Notes: a model not told the origin generated them from the sequence alone. DNA of 64,000 nt from Staphylococcus saprophyticus subsp. saprophyticus ATCC 15305 = NCTC 7292 (GCF_000010125.1 NC_007350.1:62001-126000); one strand, 5' to 3'. Counted from the stretch's first letter, positions 37,812 through 47,991 are shown. A program made the numbers and translations.

Positions 37812-37869
37812 TATCGAATCAAACGGCGAAAATGATTAATTATTTATCAAAATAGGAGTGAATAAAGTT

Positions 37870-38574
37870 ATGACTAACGTACTATATCAACACGGCACAC
37901 TAGGTACATTGATGGCAGGCCTTTTACAAGGTACTGCTTCAATCAATAATTTATTAGAACATGGAGACATTGGTATTGCGACTTTAACAGGTTCAGATGG
38001 TGAAGTGATTATCGTTGATGGTAAAGCTTATCATGCCAATGAACATAAAGAATTTGTAGAATTGAAAGGTGACGAATTATCACCATATGCAACCGTATCA
38101 AGATTTACACCTGATAAAACGTATAGCACGAGCAATAAATCTTCAGCAGAAGTTTATGATGAAGTTAAAGAAAAAATGTTAAGTGAAAATTTATTCTCTG
38201 CTGTTAAAATTTCAGGAACATTTAAAAAAATGCATGTACGTATGATGCCAGGACAAGAACCACCATATACAAGATTGATTAACTCAGCGAATAGACAACC
38301 TGAACAAATTGAAGAAAATATCAAAGGTTCTATTGTAGGCTTCTTTACACCAGAATTATTCCATGGTATTGGTTCAGCAGGTTTCCATGTTCATTTCGCT
38401 AATGATGACCGTAATTTTGGCGGACACGTATTGGATTTTGAAGTTTCAGATGTTACGGTAGAAATTCAAAACTTTGAAACATTTGAACAACATTTTGCAG
38501 TCGATGATGAAGCATTTACAAATACGGATATTGACTACAAAGATATTGCAAAAGAAATAAGACAAGCAGAATAA
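37870..38574 (+). CDS. alsD: Alpha-acetolactate decarboxylase
   Basis: Converts acetolactate to acetoin, 234 aa from ATG 37870 (MTNVLYQHGTLGTLMAG); a GTG at 37858 sits directly after the aggag site and is less likely. Zinc ligands are in the GIGSAGFHVHFAND and GGHVLDFEV blocks (about 178-202). MHVRMMPGQEPPY (about 120) is another family block. It lies 58 bp after alsS and 17 bp before lctP, consistent with an operon. Confidence 0.95.
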   Translation: MTNVLYQHGTLGTLMAGLLQGTASINNLLEHGDIGIATLTGSDGEVIIVDGKAYHANEHKEFVELKGDELSPYATVSRFTPDKTYSTSNKSSAEVYDEVKEKMLSENLFSAVKISGTFKKMHVRMMPGQEPPYTRLINSANRQPEQIEENIKGSIVGFFTPELFHGIGSAGFHVHFANDDRNFGGHVLDFEVSDVTVEIQNFETFEQHFAVDDEAFTNTDIDYKDIAKEIRQAE

Positions 38575-38591
38575 AGGAGTAGCGAGCAAAT

Positions 38592-40196
38592 ATGTTAGTT
38601 GAAAGTTTTAACCCTTTTAATAATCTGCTACTTTCAAGTATTGTAGCCGCAATACCAATTATATTATTTTTATTATGTTTGACTGTATTTAAAATGAAAG
38701 GTGTTTATGCAGCAATTACAACGTTAATCGTTACAATTATTGTTGCTATGGCTTTCTTTAAATTACCAGGAAGTATTGCAGGCGGCGCTACTTTAGAGGG
38801 CTTTTATCAAGGGATTATCCCAATAGGCTTTATTGTAATCATGGCAGTTTGGTTATATAAAATTGCTACAAAAAGCGGCCAATTTGCTATTGTTCAAGAT
38901 AGTATCGCGAGTGTCTCACGAGACCAACGTGTTCAATTATTATTGATTGGCTTTGTATTTAATGGATTTTTAGAAGGTGCTGCAGGCTTTGGCGTACCTA
39001 TTGCCATTTGTGCGGTACTATTAACACAATTAGGTTTTAAACCTTTGCAAGCTGCGATGTATTGTTTAGTAAGTAATGCAGCAGCAGGTGCTTATGGTGC
39101 GGTAGGTATACCGATTGCTATCGTGGATACTTTGAATTTGCCAGGTGGTGTAACAACATCTCAAGTAGCGTTAATTGGTAATTTAACGTTAGGCTTTATT
39201 AGTTTCGTTGTGCCATTTTTATTAATGTATATTATGGATGGCTTTAAAGGTGTGAAAGAAACTTTCCCAGCCACTTTAGTTGTGGCAGTTACTTTCACAG
39301 TTTTACAAGTGCTTATTGCAGCTTTTGCTGGACCAGAGTTGGCTGATATTATCCCTGGCCTTGTAGCAATGATTGCATTAGCATTGTTCTCAAAAAAATG
39401 GCAACCTAAAAATATTTTCAGAATTAATAAAGATGAAAAAGCAGATGCCGTGCCTAAACATTCTATTGGACACATCACTTATGCATGGAGCCCGTTTATC
39501 ATTTTAACGATTGTTGTGATGATCTGGAGCTTACCAGCATTTAAAGGTTTATTTGAAAAAGGTGGTGCCCTAAGTGCACTTGTTGTGAACTTTAATGTGC
39601 CGGGTACGATGAATGCTGTGACTAATAAACCGAATGAACTGACATTCAATTTCTTTGCTCAAACAGGTACAGCGATTTTAATTACAGCGATCATTACAAT
39701 TATTATTGCGAAAAATATGAGCTTTAAAACGGCTGGTCATTTACTGGGTCTCACAGTTAAAGAATTATGGATTTCAGTGTTAACCATTTGTTTCATTTTA
39801 GCAGTATCTAAAATTACAACATATGGTGGATTAAGTAATGCTATGGGACAAGGCATATCTAAAACAGGCGCTGCCTTCCCATTATTGTCACCACTACTTG
39901 GTTGGATTGGTGTATTTATGACGGGATCCGTCGTAAACAATAATTCATTGTTTGCGCCAATTCAAGCCTCTGTTGCTGAACAAATTGGTACAAAAGGTTC
40001 ATTACTTGTTGCAGCTAATGTCGCTGGTGGTGTAACTGCTAAGATTGTATCACCACAATCTATAGCTATCGCTACAGCAGCAGTTAATAAAGTAGGTAAA
40101 GAATCAGAACTGATGAAAATGGCAATGCGTTTCAGTATCGGATTGTTAATTCTCGTTTGTATTTGGACATTTATTTGTAGTTTATTTATTTCATAA
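38592..40196 (+). CDS. lctP: L-lactate permease
   Basis: 534 aa integral membrane transporter of the lactate permease (LctP/LldP) family with about 13 helices. Typical segments are FNGFLEGAAGFGVPIAICAVLL (about 119-140), AAAGAYGAVGIPIAIVDTLNL (about 160-180) and the C-terminal SVVNNNSLFAPIQASVAEQIG (about 441-461). It imports or exports lactate with protons. The ATG is preceded by aaaggagtagcg and the gene follows alsD closely. With mqo/lqo on the other side of the als genes, it places lactate and acetoin handling in one block. Confidence 0.95.
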   Translation: MLVESFNPFNNLLLSSIVAAIPIILFLLCLTVFKMKGVYAAITTLIVTIIVAMAFFKLPGSIAGGATLEGFYQGIIPIGFIVIMAVWLYKIATKSGQFAIVQDSIASVSRDQRVQLLLIGFVFNGFLEGAAGFGVPIAICAVLLTQLGFKPLQAAMYCLVSNAAAGAYGAVGIPIAIVDTLNLPGGVTTSQVALIGNLTLGFISFVVPFLLMYIMDGFKGVKETFPATLVVAVTFTVLQVLIAAFAGPELADIIPGLVAMIALALFSKKWQPKNIFRINKDEKADAVPKHSIGHITYAWSPFIILTIVVMIWSLPAFKGLFEKGGALSALVVNFNVPGTMNAVTNKPNELTFNFFAQTGTAILITAIITIIIAKNMSFKTAGHLLGLTVKELWISVLTICFILAVSKITTYGGLSNAMGQGISKTGAAFPLLSPLLGWIGVFMTGSVVNNNSLFAPIQASVAEQIGTKGSLLVAANVAGGVTAKIVSPQSIAIATAAVNKVGKESELMKMAMRFSIGLLILVCIWTFICSLFIS

Positions 40197-40332
40197 AATG
40201 AATTTGAAAAGACCGAAATTAAAGCATATCATGCTCGCTACTTAGCTATATGAGCATGTATGATAAGTTAAAAAGTTAGTGGAAATACCGCATAGATTAT
40301 TTCCTGGAAAATATTTATTATAAAACCAATTA

Positions 40333-40382
40333 AAAAACACTAAAGTCGATGGCGTTTTGTCATACGACTTTAGTGTTTTTTG
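40333..40382. terminator. als-lctP terminator
   Basis: A 14-bp stem (AAACACTAAAGTCG with its complement) and a T-rich end lie 140 bp after lctP. A-runs on the left make it bidirectional, so it may also stop the LysR gene. Confidence 0.8.
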
Positions 40383-40563
40383 TGTTCCTCAAAGTTTTGC
40401 TGTATATAAAGTATTATTTATGCTAAAGATTCCCCAATCAATTCTATACACATTTTCAATTTTATTTGGACAAAAATGCTAACTGCGATACACCAACTCT
40501 AACTATAAAAATTGTGTTAGTTATCGCTTTTTAAAATTAAATATAGGTGTGGCTAGCAGTGGT

Positions 40564-41454
40564 TTAGTTAAATTGTTTAAGTGTTAAGTCAATGAATTGA
40601 TCACTTGCTTTTGTTAAATTTTCTAATTTGTTATAACCAATCACTACTGTGTTTGTAAATGATTGATTTAATTCAACGTAAATGGCGTCACTATTATGTT
40701 CAGTAGAACTACTTGGTATAAATGTGAGGACGCCTGTAGAAATTGCAAGGCGATCGGCATTGTCTACGTTTGAAGTTTCTAAAATAATATTAGGGTAAAT
40801 GTTGTATGTTTCTAGAACTTTATTGATGATCTGTTTAAGTCCGTATCTATCTTTTAGAATGATAAAGTGATCGTGAGATATGAGTGACATGATTTCATTG
40901 GAATTTAATTCATTTTGTTGGATTCTTTTATATAAATGGTGCTGAGGTGGCACAACTAAATATATCGGTTCCGTATAGATTTGAGTGTATTGAATATTTT
41001 TATTCCATAATGGTAGTGTATTTAGACATAAATCGACTTTACCCTCTAGTACTTGTTTTTCAATGTCTTGGGAATTACCTTCGATTAAGTTAATTTTAAT
41101 ATTAGGAAAAAGATTCATAAATTTAGGCAGAATTTTATGTAGTATATGGAACGCTAATGTAGGTGTAACACCTATGTTTAAAAAACCGGAATTCAAGTTT
41201 GAAATATTAGTGATTTTTCGCGTTACATCGTGATAAAGTCGCTCTTGTTCTTGTAGATATTTATAATAAAGTTGACCTTCGGGCGTAAAGGTAATGGAAT
41301 GTTTTTTACGATTAAAAATAATGATGTTCCACTCAGTTTCAATATTTTTGATAAAACTACTGAGATAGGGCTGGGAAACATAGAGTTTATTGGCTGCCTT
41401 GGTTATTGTTCCTTCATTGATGATCGTTTCAATATATTTATAGTTACGGTTAAT
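40564..41454 (-). CDS. LysR-family regulator, apparent ATT start
   Basis: Full-length LysR-type regulator, 296 codons. The frame is open from 41465. The HTH domain reads NRNYKYIETIINEGTITKAAN, then YVSQPYLSSFIKNIE, and the effector domain starts near residue 88 (LNIGVTPTLAFHILHKILP). No ATG, GTG or TTG exists at the expected start. The codon before NRNYK is ATT (41452-41454), 4 bases after an agggag site. The first TTG codons are far inside the protein. Either ATT initiates or the start codon is mutated. It is divergent from the MFS gene at 41605, a common LysR target layout. Confidence 0.75.
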   Translation of the reverse strand: MNRNYKYIETIINEGTITKAANKLYVSQPYLSSFIKNIETEWNIIIFNRKKHSITFTPEGQLYYKYLQEQERLYHDVTRKITNISNLNSGFLNIGVTPTLAFHILHKILPKFMNLFPNIKINLIEGNSQDIEKQVLEGKVDLCLNTLPLWNKNIQYTQIYTEPIYLVVPPQHHLYKRIQQNELNSNEIMSLISHDHFIILKDRYGLKQIINKVLETYNIYPNIILETSNVDNADRLAISTGVLTFIPSSSTEHNSDAIYVELNQSFTNTVVIGYNKLENLTKASDQFIDLTLKQFN

Positions 41455-41604
41455 AAGGCTCCCTACTTAATGACATAAGTAATTACTTATATGTTATATA
41501 TACTAAAAACTATTTTACATTTAGTCAATATGAGCAGACAATATATATGTTGCGTTTAATTCTTAAGGGGAAGGCACTGTAACTAGAAAGGAAGTCAATT
41601 TTTT

Positions 41605-42836
41605 ATGGAAAATAGTACAATGTATATGGAATGAATTTGGACAAAAAATTTCACGATGAATTTTGTAGTTAACTTTTTGGTTAATTTGAATATGTATTTA
41701 CTGATTGTTTTAATTGCAGGCTATGCGCAGTCTCAATTTAATGCCTCAGATAGTTCGGCTGGGCTGGTAGCAGGTTTATTTATAGTCGGATCACTGATGG
41801 GTAGATTTGTTATGGGGAAATATATCAATAGTTTAGGACCTAGAAAGGTACTCTTAATTGGAACTGTATTATTTACAATTACGAGTGTTTTTTATTTTGT
41901 AGAATCTTCATTATTATTTTTAATTATTGTTAGAATCATTAATGGATTTTCATTTGGGCTTTGTACAACTTCAACTGGATCAATAGCAGGGTATATAACA
42001 CCGGAAACTAAAAAAGGTGAAGGTATCAGCTTTTTAGTTTGAGTATGGTGCTTGGTGTAGCCATTGGCCCATTTTTAGGTTTATTGTTAATGCAACAATA
42101 TTCAATAGAAGTCATCTTTGGACTTAATCTTGTATTGAGTTTTATTTCATTGATTTTGGCAATATTTATGAAAGTACCTTTTGAAACAATTGCTAGAACA
42201 GCAGAGGATAAAGGGTTTAAGGTTTCAGATTTTATCGCGAAAGAAGCCATTCCAATTGCCATTATCGTATTTATAGCTGGTCTTTCTTATTCTTCTATTC
42301 TTAATTATATTAAAGTTTTTGCGCAAGAGAGAGACTTAATTACAGCTTCAAGTTATTTTTTCGTTGTCTATGCAATCGTCTCAATTTTTTCAAGACCAGT
42401 TTGTGGTAGATTAATGGATGCAAAAAATGAAAATATAGTTATATACACTAGTATTATATTTCAGGCTATCTGTTTCTTAGTTACTGCATTTTCACATTCA
42501 GCATGGATGTTATTAATTGGTGGTGCTTTATTAGGATTAGGTTATGGTAATATCACGTCTACATCTCAATCGGTATCTGTCGAAGTCGTACCAAAAGAAA
42601 AAATTGCGCGAGCAACCTCAACATTCTTTATCGGTTTAGATTTAGGCTTAGGATTTGGGCCCTATATACTAGGTTTGTTTACTAATCAGATCGGGTTAGG
42701 CAATATGTATATAGTAATGGCTGTATTATTAATTGTCACTTTCTTTATCTATCACTTCATACATGGTAGAAAAAGAGTGTGTCAAAAGCATAATCATGCC
42801 CCTCGTGAAATATTGAATCCATTTTCAAGAATTTGA
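41605..42836 (+). pseudogene. MFS transporter, disrupted by a TGA codon and a T-run frameshift
   Basis: Major facilitator exporter, about 410 codons. The apparent start ATG 41605 (MENSTMYME) is followed by an in-frame TGA at 41629-41631. The frame then goes on through WTKNFTMNFVVNFLVNLNMY, motif-A-like GRFVMGKYINSLGPRKVL and FGLCTTSTGSIAGYI. At 42031-42035 a run of five T ends the frame. Six T would give GISFFSLSMVLGVAIGP and join the second half, which ends at 42836 after six more helices. Restart at ATG 41656 is possible for the first defect but not the second. Confidence 0.75.
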
Positions 42837-42850
42837 ATTATTTAATTAAC

Positions 42851-42905
42851 ATATGCCCCTTTCAATGATGGCACATATAAGTGCAAACTTGAGAGGGGAT
42901 TTTTA
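42851..42905 (+). terminator. Weak terminator after the MFS gene
   Basis: A CCCCTTTC/GAGAGGGG-type pairing with a long loop is followed by ATTTTTAT. Confidence 0.4.
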
Positions 42906-43103
42906 TATATTTTAAATGGTTACACATAATACAGCTGCTAACAAATTGATTAAAGCCTGAGCATCTATTTATGTTATACAAGCGCAATCAGTTTACGATA
43001 TGTACAAAGCTGTAATTTTAGTTGTTTAGTTGGTAAACTGAATATACCGTAGTTGTTAATACAAATACATAAAAATTATAAGATAAATGAAAGGAGGTTG
43101 TTT

Positions 43104-44153
43104 ATGTTTTTAGCATGGAATGAAATAAAGCGTAACAAATTGAAATTTAGTCTGATTATCGGTGTCTTAATTATGATTAGTTATTTGCTGTTCCTATTAT
43201 CAGGTTTGGCAAGTGGTTTAATGAATATGAATAGAGAAGGTATTGATAAATGGCAAGCAGACGCTATCATTTTAAACAAAGATGCGAATCAAACGGTTGA
43301 ACAATCAATGTTTGATAAAAAGGATGTTGCAGATACATATAAAAAACAAACAACGCTAAAGCAATCCGGTGTCATTGTATCTAATGGAGATAATGAAGAA
43401 AATGCATTGCTATTTGGCGTAACAGATGATTCTTTTCTCGTGCCGAATATGATTGATGGAAAGAAATTTAATGCTGATAATGAAGTCGTTGTTGATGAAA
43501 CGTTAAAAGAAAAGGGATTCAAACTAGGTGATACATTATCGCTATCACAATCCGACGAAAAGTTAAAAATAGTTGGGTTTAGTGAAAGTGCTAAATATAA
43601 TGCTTCTCCGGTACTTTTTTCAAATAACAAAACCATTGAAAATATTAATCCGTCATTAACTGAAGATAAGACGAATGCGGTTGTTGTAAAAGATAAAGAT
43701 TGGCAGTCTAAAGATTTAAATCATAATTTAGAAGCGATTGGTATCGAAAGTTTCGTTAAAAACTTACCAGGTTATACAGCGCAAAACTTAACGTTAAACT
43801 TTATGATTTCATTTTTATTTATCATCTCTGCTACAGTTATTGGCATCTTTTTATATGTCATTACATTACAAAAAACGAATTTATTTGGTGTATTAAAAGC
43901 ACAAGGCTTTTCAAATGGTTATTTAGCCAAAGTAGTGTTGTCGCAAACGTTTATCATTGCCTTGATTGGTACGGTCATTGGACTGGTATTGACCATAATT
44001 ACAGGAGCGTTCTTGCCGAGTGCGGTACCGATTAAATTTAGCGCCACAACATTATTAATTTATGGGGTTGTCCTTATCGCTGTTTCATTAATAGGTAGTC
44101 TATTCTCCATATTAACGATAAGAAAAGTTGATCCACTGAAAGCGATAGGGTAA
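43104..44153 (+). CDS. FtsX-like ABC transporter permease (MacB type)
   Basis: 349 aa from ATG 43104 behind aaaggagg. It has one N-terminal helix (FSLIIGVLIMISYLLFLLSGL), a large extracytoplasmic domain (about 45-230) and three C-terminal helices (about 232-345) ending in RKVDPLKAIG. This is the standard FtsX/MacB permease layout used in mechanotransmission-type transporters for peptides, haem or lipoproteins. Its ATPase follows after 18 bp. It is similar in design to HrtB, but no HssRS sensor genes or operator are present, so I leave the substrate open. Confidence 0.85.
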   Translation: MFLAWNEIKRNKLKFSLIIGVLIMISYLLFLLSGLASGLMNMNREGIDKWQADAIILNKDANQTVEQSMFDKKDVADTYKKQTTLKQSGVIVSNGDNEENALLFGVTDDSFLVPNMIDGKKFNADNEVVVDETLKEKGFKLGDTLSLSQSDEKLKIVGFSESAKYNASPVLFSNNKTIENINPSLTEDKTNAVVVKDKDWQSKDLNHNLEAIGIESFVKNLPGYTAQNLTLNFMISFLFIISATVIGIFLYVITLQKTNLFGVLKAQGFSNGYLAKVVLSQTFIIALIGTVIGLVLTIITGAFLPSAVPIKFSATTLLIYGVVLIAVSLIGSLFSILTIRKVDPLKAIG

Positions 44154-44171
44154 ATGAGGAGTGTATAATAA

Positions 44172-44834
44172 ATGCTAGAATTTAAAAATGTCACGAAATA
44201 TTTCCAAGATGGAAACCAAAAAATAGAAGCTGTGAAACCTACCTCACTAAAATTTAATCAAACTGAACTCATTGCAATTATAGGACCTTCAGGATCTGGG
44301 AAAAGTACTTTCCTAACTATGGCGGGCGCACTTCAAACACCGACGTCTGGAGAGATTCTCATTAATGGTAAGGAAGTCTCCCAGATGTCTCAGAAAGCAT
44401 TAGCAAACACGCGGATGCAGGAGATTGGCTTTATACTTCAAGCAACTAACTTGGTGCCTTTTTTAACGGTGAAACAGCAGTTTAAATTATTGGCTAAACA
44501 AAAGAAAGATGTATTAAGTCAAACTGAATATAAGCAGTTGATGTCACAACTCAATCTCGAAGCAATTGAAAATAAACTGCCGAGTGAAATTTCTGGTGGG
44601 CAAAAGCAGCGTGTAGCCATTGCTAAAGCGCTATATACACAACCTTCGATTATTTTAGCGGATGAACCAACGGCTTCGCTTGATACACAAAATGCGATGG
44701 AAGTCATGGAAATTTTAAAAGCACAAACATCAGAAAAAAATAAAACGTGTATTGTGGTTACACATGATGAACGACTTACATCCTATTGTGACAAGGTTTA
44801 TCATATGGAAGATGGCGTGTTAACACATACTTAA
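44172..44834 (+). CDS. ABC transporter ATPase (LolD/MacB type)
   Basis: 220 aa ATPase partner of the upstream permease. Walker A is IIGPSGSGKSTF (about 36-47), the Q-loop GFILQATNLVPF (about 86-97), the signature EISGGQKQRVAIAKAL (about 138-153), Walker B IILADEPTASLD (about 158-169) and the H-loop VVTHDERL (about 196). The ATG follows gaggagtg. It probably forms an operon with the permease. Confidence 0.9.
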   Translation: MLEFKNVTKYFQDGNQKIEAVKPTSLKFNQTELIAIIGPSGSGKSTFLTMAGALQTPTSGEILINGKEVSQMSQKALANTRMQEIGFILQATNLVPFLTVKQQFKLLAKQKKDVLSQTEYKQLMSQLNLEAIENKLPSEISGGQKQRVAIAKALYTQPSIILADEPTASLDTQNAMEVMEILKAQTSEKNKTCIVVTHDERLTSYCDKVYHMEDGVLTHT

Positions 44835-44906
44835 ATAACGGTTTAATATGGGTACGGTGATATTAAATTATTGTGAAAGTTAAAGTTATAATCTCTAAAT
44901 AAGGGG

Positions 44907-45314
44907 ATGAGCATAATCAAACATAGGCATGAAATGGAATTGTTATGGAAAGCATATAAATATGAGGTCATGTGGCATAGTCAACAAAGCTATAATGAGA
45001 TTAGAGAAATGCTTAAAGGGCAATGTGAATATAGAGATGTTGAAGAAGCAATTGATCATGCACTGTCCATACAGCCTAGCAAAGGTTCGGTAATCAATAC
45101 ATTTAGCCATATATGGGGTTATTTTAAAAAGTTTTGTAGCGCCTCAGAGAAAGCATTATTTAAAAAGCTGAAGGCACAATACTTACTAGATCGAATCGAT
45201 ACACATACGCTCATTTTCTTTATCTATTGTATGACAAGATATTATGATGTTACGTATCTCAAGGAATCCACATTAATCAAAAATTTTTCAATCGCAAATA
45301 AATCATTTAAATAG
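44907..45314 (+). CDS. DUF1722 (YbgA-type) protein
   Basis: 135 aa. The opening HRHEMELLWKAYKYEVMWHSQQSYNEI and the later VINTFSHIWGYFKKFCSASEK and KAQYLLDRIDTHTLIFFIYCMTRYY are typical of the DUF1722/YbgA domain, of unknown function. Family members often carry an extra DUF523 domain, absent here. The ATG at 44907 abuts an aagggg site, so the true start may be a few codons further in. Confidence 0.75.
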   Translation: MSIIKHRHEMELLWKAYKYEVMWHSQQSYNEIREMLKGQCEYRDVEEAIDHALSIQPSKGSVINTFSHIWGYFKKFCSASEKALFKKLKAQYLLDRIDTHTLIFFIYCMTRYYDVTYLKESTLIKNFSIANKSFK

Positions 45315-45424
45315 GATGATTTGCTAACGCGATGGTTGATTCAAGTTTATGATATACGCTGTGTGATTTAGTCGATGGTATGGGCGATAATTTTAATGTC
45401 ATTACAATATAAAGTTTCTTAATC

Positions 45425-45465
45425 ATAACGGTTGGTGCATATGAAGCATCAATCGTTATTTTTGT
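45425..45465 (+). terminator. Terminator after the DUF1722 gene
   Basis: ATAACGGTTGGTGC pairs with GCATCAATCGTTAT (G-U pairs included), then TTTTTG. Confidence 0.65.
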
Positions 45466-45586
45466 TTTAAATTTAAAAAAAGTTGTTTCATATACTGTTT
45501 ATATAACTAATTGACTCTATAATAATGGAATGGTAATATTATCCCTATTAATCCAATCGGAATAATAAGTGTGTGGAGGGATAAAG

Positions 45587-46891
45587 ATGAAAAGAATGAA
45601 ATTAGGATATTTTTTAACTGGTTTTGGTCACCATGTTGCGAGTAGTAGACACCCAGATGCATTAGAACGTGGGGGTATGAATTTAACGAAAACCATTGAA
45701 CAAGCAAAAACGTTAGAGCAAGCTAAATTTGATTTTCTATTTGTGTCTGATAGTTTATATCTTGATAACAAGACGCATCCAGATATGTTTACGATGTTTG
45801 AGCCAATTTCTTTAATGTCTATTGTAGCTAGAGAAACTCAAAATCTTGGATTGATTGTGACAGGATCTACTTCATTTTCAGAACCATTTAGCCTTGCGAG
45901 AATCTTTTCGTCTTTAGATCATTACAGCAATGGCAGAGCGGGTTGGAATATTGTTACATCAGGTATTAATCATACAGCGAAGAATTTTAATGGCACTACG
46001 AATGCAAATCATGATTTACGCTATGATCAAGCCGAAGAATTTGTGAATATTTCTAAGCAATTATGGGATTCTTGGCGTGGCGTTAATACGGAACATCTTC
46101 ATGCTGCAGGAGGCTTTTTTAGTGAAAAAGAGCCAGAACCAATTAATTATCAGGGGGAATTTTACAGTGTAAAAGGCCCATTAAATATTGAAGCATCACC
46201 TCAAGGTTATCCATTACTTGTACAAGCAGGTTCTTCAGAAAAGGGTACAGAATTTGCGTCGAAACATGCAGAAGTTGTATTTACAGCGCAAAATGATATC
46301 AACGATGCAATCACGTTTGCACATAATTTGAAAAATAAAGTTGAACAAAAGCACGGAAATGCACATGAAATTGTTATTATGCCAGGTATTTTTCCATTTA
46401 TTGGAGAAACACGCGAGGCAGCGGAAGCGCAATTCCAAGAATTACAAGATCTCATTGTGCCAGAGATGGGAATAGAGTTATTATCTTCTTATTTAGGTGA
46501 TACAGATTTAAGTCATTACGATTTAAATACACCGTTTGAAAATATTGAAGTAGAAAAAGGAAACAATATACAAAGTCGTGTAGACTTAATCAAAGATACA
46601 GCGAAGAAGAATGAATATACTTTAGAAGATGTAATGAAGCACGTTGCTGGTGCAAGAGGGCATCATATCGTCGTTGGTACTGCTGAAGATGTAGCGGATA
46701 GAATGGAAGCATGGTTTACAAGTGGTGCAGCAGATGGATTCAATATTATGCCACCGCTCAATCCGACGCAGTTTGATTTATTTGTCGATAAAGTGATTCC
46801 GATTTTAAAAGAAAGAGGTTTGATTCAAGCGGCTTATAGTGAAGGGACTTTACGTGAAAAGTTGGGATTAAATCAAAAAATACATAGTTAA
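45587..46891 (+). CDS. FMN-dependent monooxygenase (NtaA/SnaA/DszA family)
   Basis: 434 aa luciferase-like flavin monooxygenase. The start is ATG 45587 (MKRMKLGYFLTGFGHHV) after tggaggga. It has the TIM-barrel landmarks KFDFLFVSDSLYL (about 48-60), LGLIVTGSTSFSEPFSLARIFSSLDHYSNGRAGWNIVTS (about 86-125), HDLRYDQAEEFV and YPLLVQAGSSEKG (about 205), plus the C-terminal IVVGTAEDVADRME. The family oxidises chelators, sulfur compounds or other xenobiotics using FMNH2 from a separate reductase. The substrate is unknown and no reductase is adjacent. Confidence 0.85.
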   Translation: MKRMKLGYFLTGFGHHVASSRHPDALERGGMNLTKTIEQAKTLEQAKFDFLFVSDSLYLDNKTHPDMFTMFEPISLMSIVARETQNLGLIVTGSTSFSEPFSLARIFSSLDHYSNGRAGWNIVTSGINHTAKNFNGTTNANHDLRYDQAEEFVNISKQLWDSWRGVNTEHLHAAGGFFSEKEPEPINYQGEFYSVKGPLNIEASPQGYPLLVQAGSSEKGTEFASKHAEVVFTAQNDINDAITFAHNLKNKVEQKHGNAHEIVIMPGIFPFIGETREAAEAQFQELQDLIVPEMGIELLSSYLGDTDLSHYDLNTPFENIEVEKGNNIQSRVDLIKDTAKKNEYTLEDVMKHVAGARGHHIVVGTAEDVADRMEAWFTSGAADGFNIMPPLNPTQFDLFVDKVIPILKERGLIQAAYSEGTLREKLGLNQKIHS

Positions 46892-46978
46892 TATGGATAG
46901 ATAAAAAGCTAGAAAAAGTGACGACATCGCATCCATTTCGATATTAATTAGAAGGTATTTGCATATAAAAAATAAACA

Positions 46979-47017
46979 AAAAGAGAACGCACCGTTTAAA
47001 AGCGCGTTCTCTTTTTT
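46979..47017. terminator. Bidirectional terminator between monooxygenase and sirtuin genes
   Basis: AAGAGAACGC (46981-46990) pairs with GCGTTCTCTT (47004-47013), flanked by A and T runs, between convergent genes. Confidence 0.85.
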
Positions 47018-47056
47018 ATATGTGCAAACGCAACATATAACCTTTAGTCAACTTCA

Positions 47057-47785
47057 TTAATCACGAATCGCGTTAACTACATCAACCATGTCATCGTGAA
47101 TAACAACATCTGCATCTCGATCATAGGGCGTTGCATCCTTATTAATGATAATAAGGTGTTGACCTTCAAAATAAGAAATGAGACCTGCTGCAGGTTGAAC
47201 TACAAGAGAGGAACCTAAGACGACTAAGGTGTCAGCTTCTTGAATTTTTTGAATCGCATTAGAAATAGTCTGTTGATCTAACATTTCACCGTAAAGTACA
47301 ATATCGGGTCTGATTGGACTACCACATGTTTCGCAATGGCGTAGAGGCTTTGCCATCACTGTGGCTTTATCATATTTATGTTCGCATTGGATACAATAGA
47401 AGCGGTTTAAGGTTCCATGAAGTTCGTCAACATTCGCGCTTCCAGCATCTGTATGCAGTCCATCGATATTTTGAGTAATAACACCTAATGAACGTTGATG
47501 GTGTTCAAGTTGAGCAATCCATTCGTGTACGACATTAGGTTGCTTGTCTGCCAATAGTAGGCGCTTATGATAAAAATCAATAAATCCTTCTGGATCATTT
47601 TGTAAGTATTCAGCGCTTAGTAAATATTCTGGAGCGTAGCCTTCCTTTGAAATCTCATCAAACAAGCCGCCCATAGATCGAAAATCAGGCACGCCACTTG
47701 CGACAGAGACGCCAGCACCTGTGAAAAATGTAATCTGATTCGCATCTTTAATAATCTTTTTTAAGTGTTCAATATTTTGATTCAT
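47057..47785 (-). CDS. NAD-dependent protein deacylase, Sir2 family
   Basis: 242 aa class U/III-like sirtuin that removes acyl groups from lysines using NAD. NAD-binding FFTGAGVSVASGVPDFRS is at about 19-36, TQNIDGLHTDAGS at about 100-112, and the catalytic His in DELHGTLNRFYC at about 116-127. A zinc site is formed by CIQC and CETC. LVVLGSSLVVQPAAGLI lies near 191. The ATG at 47785 has a ggagtgag site. Monocistronic and intact. Confidence 0.92.
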   Translation of the reverse strand: MNQNIEHLKKIIKDANQITFFTGAGVSVASGVPDFRSMGGLFDEISKEGYAPEYLLSAEYLQNDPEGFIDFYHKRLLLADKQPNVVHEWIAQLEHHQRSLGVITQNIDGLHTDAGSANVDELHGTLNRFYCIQCEHKYDKATVMAKPLRHCETCGSPIRPDIVLYGEMLDQQTISNAIQKIQEADTLVVLGSSLVVQPAAGLISYFEGQHLIIINKDATPYDRDADVVIHDDMVDVVNAIRD

Positions 47786-47991
47786 TTATCTCACTCCATT
47801 GGAAATTTTAAATAATATGATGCAAATACGAGTAATATGCGTTGCGCTTTTAATATAATTTTAAATTTTAGAAAGTATTTTAGCAAATATAAGAGAATTT
47901 AAATGATGTTCAAAAGAGGTTTGTCAGATACAAGCCAATTTTGTGAAGCATGCTTTATAATGGGTTTAAAACGAGAACCGAGGTTATTTTA

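Noticed and set aside
40225..40270. Possible SCC attachment-like motif (aagcatatcatg) after lctP
   Set aside because: Only part of the known rlmH-end repeat matches, it is not next to rlmH, and no second copy was found.
41272..41478. Plus-strand ORF overlapping the LysR HTH region
   Set aside because: It is the antisense shadow of the LysR coding sequence, whose own frame carries the clear HTH motif.
43104..44834. Permease/ATPase pair as the haem exporter HrtAB
   Set aside because: Gene order is permease first, no HssRS sensor-regulator genes or paired operator repeats were seen, and the ATPase differs from the HrtA sequence I remember.
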